NCBI GenBank assembly: GCA_024500155.1
Contig: CM044874.1
Coordinates: 43,988,884-44,052,883, forward strand
Direction: 5' to 3'
Origin: Chenopodium formosanum
Taxonomy: Eukaryota; Streptophyta; Magnoliopsida; Caryophyllales; Amaranthaceae
DNA length: 64,000 nt
The translations under genes were made by a program, and so were the position numbers. Each line of letters begins with the position of its first letter. Positions within the stretch are counted from its first letter, which is position 1. Positions 30,999 to 39,856 of this stretch are shown piece after piece. The notes under the pieces are model-generated. The model was not told where the DNA came from, did no database searches, and saw nothing but the letters and a program-made list of their open reading frames with translations.

Positions 30999-33778
30999 TC
31001 CTCCTCTTCTTCGAAAGAATTTGTCCTCAAATCTCTAAGTTCTTCATCAGGAATATACTTAGCCAAATCGCCAACATTGAATGTAGCACTAACTCCATAT
31101 GCTCCCGGAAGTTCTAACTTATAAGCATTGTCATTGATCTTCTCAACAATCTTGAAAGGACCTTCACTTCTAGGCATCAACTTATTCTTGACAAATCTTC
31201 TATAGAACGAAGCTAGACCATGAAAAGACCTTACTTCACTCATATTAGTAGGAATAGGCCAAGTTTTAATAGCCTCTACTTTCGAATGATCAACTGAAAC
31301 TCCATCTTTTGATACAACATAACCAAGAAAAGTAACACTAGGCACTAAGAAGTAGCATTTTTCAAGCTTAGCATAGAGTTTCTTCTCTCTTAACACTTCA
31401 AACACACTTGTTAGATGATTTAAATGATCATGCAAATTTTTAGAGTATATCAGAATATCATCTAAATAAACAACAACAAACTTGCCAAGGAAAGGTTTAA
31501 GTACCTCATGCATCAACCTCATGAAAGTGCTAGGTGCATTAGTGAGTCCAAACGGCATCACCAACCATTCATACAACCCTAACTTAGTCTTGAATGCTGT
31601 TTTCCACTCATCTCCTTCTCTCATTCGAATTTGATGATAACCACTCATAAGATCAATCTTAGAAAACAACTGTGAACCATGTAGTTCATCAAGTAGATCA
31701 TCTAATCTTGGAATAGGAAATCGGTATTTGATAGTGATGTTATTCACACTCCTACTATCAATACACATGCGCCAACTCCCATCTTTCTTTGGGACAAGTA
31801 AAGTAGGCACAGCACAAGGGCTCATACTTTCCCTCACGTATCCTCTAGTCATAAGCTCTTCAATTTGCCTTTGCATATCCTTTGTTTCTTCCGGATTACT
31901 TCTATAGGCTGCTTTATTAGGTAATGGTGCTCCCAGAATCAAGTCAATTTGATGCTCTATCCCACGAATAGGAGGTAGTCCCGGAGGTAATTCCTTAGGA
32001 AAGACATCCTTGAATTCTTCTAAAACAGATTCCAATTCATATGGCCTCTTTGCTTGTTTATTTTGATCAATTCGAATCTCATTAGAAACAAGTATATATA
32101 TCACATTGTTGCTGCAAATCTCTTTTTCTAATTCCCTCTCACTAATCAAATAAGAACTCTTCGAATTAGAGGTAACATTAGAAGACTTGTTGCTTATCAA
32201 AGGTTTTAAAGCAACCGGTCTCTCTTTTTCTCCTTTTCTCACAACATACACATTAGTCCTTCCATCAAACTTCACAAATCTATCATATTGCCAAGGACGG
32301 CCTAATAGTATATGACAAGCATCCATAGGACAAACATCACACAAAACTTTATCATGAAATTTACCAATTGAAAAGGAGATTAAGGCTTGTTTAGTTACCT
32401 TAACATCACTCGAATTATTAAGCCAATGAAGCTTATAAGGGCTTGGATGTTCAGTAGTTGGCCACTTCAATTTGTCTACCAAAGTAGTAGATACCACATT
32501 AGTGCAACTCCCCGTGTCTATGATCATATCACACAACCTATCTTCTACCTTGCACCTTGTAAGAAAGATTTTCTCCCTTTGATTGTTTTCCATAGGTACG
32601 GTTTTAGAGTGTAGTGCCCTTCTTAGAACCAAACTTTGACCATGAGTCTCGGGATCAATTTCGTCAATATGCCCCTCTTCTTCTTCAAAGTTTTCCTCTT
32701 CGTTCTTTTCTTCATAGTCACTACCTTGCTCACACTTAGCTTGTTCTTGTTCCCACTCTTGAGCAGTCATTACTCTTTTTGATGGACAATTAGTTGCAAT
32801 GTGACCAACACTACCACACTTGAAGCACTTCCTATCTTCAACAAGCTTTTTAGGAGCTTCAAACTTTGATTTAGTCTCCTTGTAGTTCGAACTAGAACCA
32901 CTTTTCTCCAAGTTGTTCTTCTCAAAAGGTTTAGTGAAACCTTTTACAAAGGGCTTAGTGTACGTCCCTTTCTTCCCCTTTATCTGTTTTTCAACTTTCA
33001 AAGCTACCTTGCAAACATCCTCAAAGGACCAATATTGTTGCAATTCAACTTTTTCAGCAATATTATCATTCAACCCCGAAATAAATCTAGCAATCTTATG
33101 CTCAACAATCTCTTCTAAGCCACATAGCATGCATAACTTTTCAAATTCACCAATATAATTCTCAACAGTCATAGAATTTTGTTTAAAAAGTTGCATCTTA
33201 AGATAAACATCTTGAGTATAATCACTAGGTACGAACCTTTTTTTCATGTGCTTCTTGAGTTGTTCCCAAGTTGAGATTCTTGCACGCCCCTCCTTATGCC
33301 TTTTCTTCTTTAGATTATCATACCAAAGACTAGCATAACCGGTCAGTTTTAATTCAGCCAATTTGCATCTTTTCCTTTCATCATACTCCTTGTAATCAAA
33401 AAGTGTCTCGGCCCTTCTAATCCACTCAAAGTATTTTTCAGGTTCATTCATACTCCCATTGAATTCGGGAAGATCTAATCTAAGGTTCCTATCATCATCC
33501 TTTGGTCGGTCTCTTCTCCTAGGCCTTGGTGATTCATCACTTGAGGAATAATTATTTCGTGGCCTCCTTGGATTCCTCCTTGGTTGTTCTTCCTCACTTG
33601 AACCAGAATTAGGGTTAGAATTCCCTTTCCTTGAAGAACCTCCAGCAAGAGTATCAAGCCTTTTTAATATCTCATCCATCCTTGCTGCCAACTCGTCAAT
33701 TCTCCTATCTCTTCTAAGATCTTGAGCCTGTTCTAAGGTTAATCCCCTTGGAACCTGTGGAACCTCCTCGTCACTCAT
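30842..33778 (-). CDS. Gag-protease-RT fused in frame to integrase C-terminus
   Basis: About 978 residues from MSDEEVPQVPRGLTLEQ at 33778; a further ATG six codons upstream is less likely because it falls closer to the PBS leader. Order: gag, zinc knuckle CFKCGSVGHIATNCP, aspartic protease IIDTGSCTNVVS, RT with VYLDDILIYS. Near 31184 the sequence passes directly from FYRRFVKN, which normally leads into RNase H, to KLMPRSEGPFKIVEK and YGVSATFNVGDL, the end of integrase. RNase H and the D,D35E core are missing, yet the frame is kept to the stop in the LTR. It is open throughout, consistent with the LTR youth. Chromovirus placement (CRM- or Reina-like) is inference. Confidence 0.88.
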   Translation of the reverse strand: MSDEEVPQVPRGLTLEQAQDLRRDRRIDELAARMDEILKRLDTLAGGSSRKGNSNPNSGSSEEEQPRRNPRRPRNNYSSSDESPRPRRRDRPKDDDRNLRLDLPEFNGSMNEPEKYFEWIRRAETLFDYKEYDERKRCKLAELKLTGYASLWYDNLKKKRHKEGRARISTWEQLKKHMKKRFVPSDYTQDVYLKMQLFKQNSMTVENYIGEFEKLCMLCGLEEIVEHKIARFISGLNDNIAEKVELQQYWSFEDVCKVALKVEKQIKGKKGTYTKPFVKGFTKPFEKNNLEKSGSSSNYKETKSKFEAPKKLVEDRKCFKCGSVGHIATNCPSKRVMTAQEWEQEQAKCEQGSDYEEKNEEENFEEEEGHIDEIDPETHGQSLVLRRALHSKTVPMENNQREKIFLTRCKVEDRLCDMIIDTGSCTNVVSTTLVDKLKWPTTEHPSPYKLHWLNNSSDVKVTKQALISFSIGKFHDKVLCDVCPMDACHILLGRPWQYDRFVKFDGRTNVYVVRKGEKERPVALKPLISNKSSNVTSNSKSSYLISERELEKEICSNNVIYILVSNEIRIDQNKQAKRPYELESVLEEFKDVFPKELPPGLPPIRGIEHQIDLILGAPLPNKAAYRSNPEETKDMQRQIEELMTRGYVRESMSPCAVPTLLVPKKDGSWRMCIDSRSVNNITIKYRFPIPRLDDLLDELHGSQLFSKIDLMSGYHQIRMREGDEWKTAFKTKLGLYEWLVMPFGLTNAPSTFMRLMHEVLKPFLGKFVVVYLDDILIYSKNLHDHLNHLTSVFEVLREKKLYAKLEKCYFLVPSVTFLGYVVSKDGVSVDHSKVEAIKTWPIPTNMSEVRSFHGLASFYRRFVKNKLMPRSEGPFKIVEKINDNAYKLELPGAYGVSATFNVGDLAKYIPDEELRDLRTNSFEEEEDDASLSMENFQDLLIMHQDSLSLNIDSSQALHGHFLGYQSKATVCLVIFLGV
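30999..31013 (-). other. Polypurine tract of the chromovirus element
   Basis: Minus strand cgaagaagaggagga sits immediately before the 3' LTR; it also lies inside the ORF, coding the acidic EEEED stretch. Confidence 0.7.
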
Positions 33779-34047
33779 GATTCCTACACAAACCAAGTCA
33801 GTTCATGCAAAAATCTTGATTAAAAGATCGAATCTTGAAGAAAAACTAGGCAACACAAAAACCGGACTCTCAACCGCAAATCAGTGCACAAACACCAAAC
33901 GTTTGAGGCTGTGTAGAACGCGTTACTCAACTAAAAATTATGAAATTTTATATGGTGAAAGCTGGACGTTTTTATAGTTCAATGCAAAAAGAATCACCCA
34001 AAAATTCCCAGCCAATTGTTCCCAGTTTAATTTTTTCCGAAGTTGCG

Positions 34048-34066
34048 TAACCTGGCTCTGATACCA
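34048..34066 (-). other. Primer binding site (initiator Met tRNA type)
   Basis: Minus strand tggtatcagagccaggtta, four bases from the 5' LTR. TGGTATCAGAGC is the usual complement to plant initiator tRNA-Met. Confidence 0.85.
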
Positions 34067-34070
34067 AAGA

Positions 34071-34814
34071 TGATGTGAATTATTGATCCGAAAATCAACA
34101 AAACACAAGGGATATGTTTAAGTCTAATTCTATACAGGAAATCCACCAAGAATTAAACAAAAACTAAGATTAATCAATTAAGAATCCACCTAATTAATCA
34201 ATCCAAACGAATGTTTTAACTAAAACAAGCAAAACAGCAATTGATCGCAATCAACCAAAACTCAAGTATGCAACTTAAGAAATAATCTGAATATTAATCT
34301 ATGTGTATCTATTCATGTGTTTACAGCCCTATTTATAAGACATAGTTTACCTAGGAAGATTAGGACAAGTCCCTAATTCAATCCTAATTAAACTAGAATT
34401 CTAACTTGCTTGAAGAGCAAGCACCTTGGCGCACAAGCATACACCAAACTCCTTGGAGAACAAGCACACGCCTAAACTGATTTATTTTGCTAACTAACTG
34501 ATTTTTAAAGCAACTAAATAAATAAATAAAAATTAAAGAACTAAATAAAGATTAAAGATCCTAATGCTTGAACCAAGAAAAACCCTTTCAAGTGAAAGGT
34601 AAAAACTTGTAAGCAAAATCTAAGTAAAGAAAATTCAAGAAAGTTCAAGAAAGTGAACTAGACTCCAAGAAAAATCACTAAGCAAACCGTGGCTTTGCTT
34701 TAATATCCAAGAAAGTGTCCATGCAATGCTTGGCTTGAATCAATGTTTAGGGACAAGCTATCTTGATGCATGATAAGCAAATCTTGGAAGTTCTCCATGC
34801 TTAGACTTGCATCA
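34071..34814 (-). repeat. 5' LTR of the chromovirus element
   Basis: 744 bp, about one difference from the other LTR. Confidence 0.93.
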
Positions 34815-34988
34815 CTTTGTAAATTCTATAGTAAAAAAATATATTATGAGTTGTTAGCTTATTGAGTCGAGTTAAAACTTGCTCAACTCGTGCTCGTTAA
34901 CATCTCGAGATGAGTCGAATTTGAGCCGAGTTTTGACCAAGCTTTGACCGAGTCGAGTCCGAACTGCTCAACTCGATTAGCACCCCTA

Positions 34989-35509
34989 ATCCCACCCCTC
35001 TTTGATAGCAAATGGTTAAATCCATTATGTACGAGGCTGCAACTTTCTTAATAAAGTAGAAAGATTTATCACAACCAATTTGGACATTCACCTTCACTAG
35101 CTGAGTTAGCTACCTTGATATTTGATTCTGTTCCAAGCACACCCTTTTCGTAAAGACCTGCCTCTCTTATCTACTCAAGATCTGCTTGCACTTTTTTCTT
35201 GCAAATCTATTATGGCTTAGAATGTGAAAGCAGAAAGTTTTGAGGGTTTGATTACATCCTCCAAACTTGTTTCATTGACAAGGTTGGACTAGGAGAAGTA
35301 GTATAACCATTGTAAGAGAGATATAACAAGAGTACAAATGACACATTTTATATTATAGGGAAAGGGTGTACTAATACAATAGATATCGTTGTCAAAAATA
35401 AAAAATTAAAACTACAATAGATATGAAAAGGTTAAGTTCCTAGAATCACAACAAAATGAGTGTGACTCCTACCAAAATTTCCAAGTTCAGTAAAAATTTG
35501 ACCTAGGCT
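34989..35509. other. Spacer between hAT-like insertion and PPR gene
   Basis: Non-coding, AT-rich; it contains the 3' region of the PPR gene. No other feature is recognised. Confidence 0.55.
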
Positions 35510-37340
35510 TCAGCTTGAATGAAGGCTTCCCACGAGTGAAGTATATACTGTACTGTCTGGAATAAGGCCTGCTTCTATCATTTGATCAAATAATTTGAAA
35601 GCTTCATCTGATTTTCCGGCCTTTGACAAACCTGCAATCACTGCTGTATAAGTAACTACATTTGGAACTAACTCCCTACTAGACATTTCATTGAACAATT
35701 TCAGTGCATAATCCATCTTTCCATTTATACATTCACCATGTATTATTGATGTGTACGAGTATACATCAGGCGATACACCCCTTTCCTCCATCTCGTTTTT
35801 CAGTTCATGAGCCTCCTTCATCCTACCTTTCTTACAGTATCCATCAATTAAAGCGTTATATGTGACAACATTAGGACCTTCCCCCTTTTTCTCCATCTCT
35901 TTAAAGAGCCTCCTGGCTTCGGCAAATTTACCTTCCTTACAATGTATGTCGATCAAAGTAGTATAACTGATGGTATTCAGTGACAACCCTTTCTCTAACA
36001 TTGAGTACAGGAATGTCTTTGCCTCCTCATTTCGATTCAACTTGTGCAACCCACTTGCCATAATGTTATACACGTATGCATCGGCCATTAATCCTTTTTT
36101 CTCCATGGAATCTTTCAGCCACAGTGCTTCATCCATTCTTCCCTTTCTGCAATAGCCATCTAACAAAGTATTATAAATCACACGATTCATCTCAAGTCCT
36201 TCAGTTTGCATCTTCTTCACAAGCATCTCTGCAGCGTCCAAGTGCCCAGCCTTACATAACCCATGTATCATAGCACCGTAAGTGTGAGTATTCGGGCAAA
36301 GACCTTTCTCTATCATTTCATCGAAAAGATGGCAAGCCTTCTTCATGTTTTGTTTCATACAACACAAATTGATCATCACTGTATATAGATGCATATCTGC
36401 CTTCACACCTCGCTCACACATTTTCTGGTACATATTTTCTGCTTCTTCAATCTTCCCATTATTCGCGTATCCATCGATCACAAGTGTATAGGTAGCTACA
36501 TTAGGCTCCACATTCACCTTCTCCATTAGCCTAATCACTTCATCAACTTCCCGAAAATCTTGTTTCCTTATAAAATAAACTATCAACGAATTATACGGAT
36601 ATGAATTCTGCTCTATTCCTCTCCTACCCATTTCATCTATCAACTGTTTAGCCTTATCAATCTCTCTCCTCTTACATAGACAATCGATCACAAGCGACAT
36701 CGAATACACAGTTATTTCGACACCAGAATCAACCATCTTAGTAAAAAAACCTAATCAATGAATCAAATTCCCCAGATTTCTTAAGAGAAACCAAGAAAAC
36801 CATACAACTCCTCTCCTCAATTTCGAACCCTCTCTCAGTCATATAATCAAACACCTTAAAGGCATCATCAAACTGCTGATTATCCGCATGAACTCTCATC
36901 AAAAGATCAAAACATTTAGCTAATTTCTCACTCTTACTACCACATTCTTCCACTATAGACACCATATCTGACACTGGGCATCGAAGATTATAATCAACAG
37001 ACACAGAATTCAACAAATTTTTCGCAACAGCGAATTTTCGAGCATCTAACAATCTAAAAATGAGGGTAATGTAAGCTCGAAGATCAGGTTTCTGAGAAGA
37101 TGAAGAAGGCAAATTCCGCAGAAAATCAAAGAATCTTAAGCAAGAAGTAACAGGGACAAGTGGGTCTGACAGAACAATTTGGGTTATCTGTGAATTGACA
37201 TTGCCAAAAATAGGTGATTTATGAAAGTTTGTGAAGTTTGAGAAGATTAAATATTGGGAAATACGTTTAGCAATTTCTTGATTAGATTTTAGATTATGGA
37301 CTTGATTTTTGAAGACACTGGATAAATTTCGCCTGGACAT
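35510..37340 (-). pseudogene. P-class pentatricopeptide repeat protein gene with one-base frameshift
   Basis: Starts at 37340 (MSRRNLSSVFKNQ), whose Arg/Ser-rich N-terminus suits an organelle, probably mitochondrial, presequence. The first frame ends after ...GEFDSLIRFFY at about 36738; the next begins MVDSGVEITVYSMS and carries about eleven 35-residue PPR motifs (TYNALIDGYCKKGRMKEA and similar) to the stop at 35510. The break is a run of seven T (sense strand, 36742-36748): six T would keep one frame through RFFTKMVDSG. A total of about 609 codons is normal for a P-class PPR protein, a family that binds organelle RNA. No DYW or E domain is present. The rest is intact, so this could be a recent mutation or a base error. 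Confidence 0.88.
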
Positions 37341-38164
37341 TTTTTCAGGTGAGAAACTACAACTATATGATTGAACTCGGTGAAAATTTCAGCTCAACTT
37401 TTAGACCAAATTCAAAGAAGGAACAAGAAATTTATTAGAATGGAATTTGTAAATTAAAGTTCATGGAGCATTCTAGCATATGTACCAACTACCGAGCAGA
37501 AAAATACCGGAGAGAGGAGAAAATCTCTATTAAAATGTAATATTAACTTGGTTCGTTTATATCGGGGCTTCAGCGTCTTTTCCCCGGCTTCAGTAAGGGT
37601 AAACGCGTAAATGCCAATTTGACAGTCAACGATTGTGTTAGCGGCGTCAACTTATGACAATCCTCAAGTCCGTTAAGGATTCGTGACATCTCGTTAGAAA
37701 TTCAGGTGAGCTCCAGATTGTGCCAGGCGTTTTCCCCAAATTCGAACTTCAGCTTCTGCCAATTGAGCTAGCAGTAATTGACTGAACAATTAACAACAAT
37801 TGAGCTTGTAAATGTTCTTGAGTCGGACTTGAGCTCGTGAGGCGAGTGCAAGCGGTGGTGTGAACTCGGGCGGCGACTGGAAGTGGTGGTGCAAGCGGCG
37901 ATAGAGCTAGGGTTTCGTAAGTGTCCTATCCTATAATATGGCCTGTTCATCCTGTTATATGTTTTGAGTTGTGGATGTGAGTCAATTGTGTGTATCGTAG
38001 TCATATTGTCGACCTGAATATGTGTGTAATTCATGGACCGAGTATGTTTGCAATGATCGATGCAATAGCATACTGGTAGTTTAGGTATATGGTTGTTGAC
38101 AAGTAGGGACTGGATAAATTGTTGTTTAGGTTAAATTGAATTGATATGGGCAATTAATTATTTA
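37341..38164. other. Intergenic region upstream of the PPR gene
   Basis: No convincing gene. It should hold the PPR promoter and the start region of the divergent mobile-domain gene. Confidence 0.5.
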
Positions 38165-38490
38165 GTGTGTTGTGCTGCTATGGAATGAAATGCCTAGCAA
38201 CAGGTAGTGGTGTGTTAATTGCTTGAAAAGTACATTTAATTGAAATGGTATGGATGTAAAAATTATGTTGTGTTGCCCATCAACAGGTAGTGGTGTGTTA
38301 ATTGCTTGTAAAGTAAATTGAATTGAAATGATATGGATTTAAAATTTGTGTTGTGCTGCCCATCAAACAGGTAGTGGTGTGTTAATTGCTTGGAAAGTAA
38401 ATTGAATTGAAATGATATGGATTTACAATTTGTGTTGTGCTGCTATGGAATTAATTGCCCCAGCAACAGGTAGTAGTGTGTGTATGGTTT
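38165..38490. repeat. Minisatellite of about 84 bp, four copies
   Basis: caggtagtggtgtgttaatt recurs at about 38201, 38284, 38368 and (as tagtagtg) 38467, with linking gaaatgatatggattta and gttgtgctgc. Period 83-99 bp. Confidence 0.85.
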
Positions 38491-38988
38491 TGTTGATTGA
38501 GTGTGTGTATTGCAATGTTGTAGTAGTTGGAATTTTTTTTGATGAAAGGAAATGTTGTCTAGGTATTGTTGTAGTATGGATTCAAGAGTGGATTCAATGG
38601 GGAGTAAGAAAAGGAAAATGTGGAAAAAAGGAAATGTTTTTGAGGTATAATATGTTGCCATCATATATAAACTCTGATATATTGTAGTCCATGTGAGTTG
38701 GGTGAGTATGTAAGTATGATCATTGAAGTGAAAGTGAAAATGATCTTGTCAGGAAGGAGGATCAGGTCACATGAAGAAAATGTACCCGGTGATATTCAAG
38801 GTACGTATGATTCGTGTTGCAAAGAGTTAAGTATGATCATTAAATTGGGTAACATAGTGCGATGTTCCTGCAGGATGACTCTTTAAGTGTTGGTGGGGAA
38901 GTGAAATGGAGAGGTGAAGTGTTGATACAACACCTCAAGGCTCGTTGTAGGGTAAGTGAATAATTGCATAAGATTTATGCATTAGTAG

Positions 38989-39483
38989 TGTTTTGGGTGT
39001 TTTTTGTCCCTTGGGAGAGTTACAACACGAAAACTGATCCGCAGTGAGCTGTACCTGCAAAACCAACGGAGACACCTGTTGGGTGGTGCTCCGCCTCCGA
39101 CGCACAAGTTAGTAACTTGAAACGGGATAAAGAGAACGGAAATTTAGGTGGGTATCTGCTCGGATTCCAAGCTCAGGTGTTTCTCTGGTGTCAGAGAATA
39201 CAGTTGCAATAATTGGTCAAAAAACCGTCCCCTCAAAATGAGGAACATCCCCCTATTTATAGGGTCATTGGGAATTGCCCCTGATTAGGTCACTGTACCC
39301 TAATCATTGGTGGGCTGCGCCGTATTCCGGCTTTCTCGGGATTTGGGCCTGAAGGCCGCCTTTTCCCTTCTATCTCTGGAATGACACGTGTCAAACAGGG
39401 GTTGGTCCATTTTGGACCAATCTGAGGCTGACACGTGTCACCCTCTGATTGGACCACGTGGCAGGGTAAAAATACCCTAAACA
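38989..39483 (-). repeat. Retand-2 3' LTR
   Basis: 495 bp; its minus strand starts TGTTTAGGG. CACGTG cores occur at about 39386, 39434 and 39457, with a TATA-type box (39253-39260). Confidence 0.95.
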
Positions 39484-39856
39484 TTTGCCCCTCACAGATG
39501 TGACGTGCCATGCCACGTGGCATCTGTGACACATGTCACTCTTCGGTTGGCGGTAATTTTACAGTTACAGAGTAACCGTTCACCTTCCAGGTAAATTACG
39601 GAAATGCCCCCGTATTTACCCCATATATATAGCCGTTTTACCCTCATAATTTTGTACGTTTTACAAAAATTTTCTCGAGAGGAAAACTTTGAGAGAGCAG
39701 AAGCCATCCGTTTGAGTCAGGCGCAAGCAAGAAACTTTTTGTTCTTACGCAACCCAGCCGGACCCGCCCTCCTTCAGATACCAATTACAAAGGTACCGTC
39801 TCTGTCTCTCTCAGCTCTTTTCTTTTTTCACCGCCTGTACATATTTCTTGCAATAA
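39484..39856 (+). promoter_or_regulatory. Promoter region of the Retand-2 antisense gene
   Basis: Between LTR and antisense ATG. Contains gccacgtggc (about 39511), an ACATGT-type near G-box and the TATA box atatatatag at 39623-39632, about 225 bases before the ATG. It is independent of the LTR promoter, which fires on the other strand from the other end. Confidence 0.6.

Larger units (their letters stand above)
30255..34814 (-). mobile_element. Young non-autonomous chromovirus-type Ty3/gypsy element (4560 bp)
   Basis: Direct LTRs 30255-30998 and 34071-34814 (744 bp each, TGATG...GCATCA) differ at only about one site (tttgatat/tttaatat). A perfect 5-bp target duplication ctttg (30250-30254, 34815-34819) flanks it. 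A tRNA-iMet-type PBS (34048-34066) and a polypurine tract (30999-31013) are in place. The single ORF lacks RNase H and the integrase core, so the element would need helper enzymes. An ORF ending inside the 3' LTR is known from CRM-type chromoviruses. Confidence 0.93.
29887..34988. mobile_element. hAT-like MITE (about 0.54 kb) split by a nested retrotransposon
   Basis: Inverted ends TAGGGGTGCTAGTCGAG (29887) and the complement of CTCGATTAGCACCCCTA (ending 34988) differ at one site. Flanking 8-bp duplications are atcccact (29879-29886) and atcccacc (34989-34996), as expected for hAT transposition with one mutation. Own sequence is 29887-30254 and 34820-34988; subterminal regions repeat tcgagc/ctcgac words. 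No transposase is present. Confidence 0.75.

Noticed and set aside
38165..38490. CRISPR-like array
   Set aside because: Units are 84 bp repeats without unique spacers and the genome is plant nuclear.
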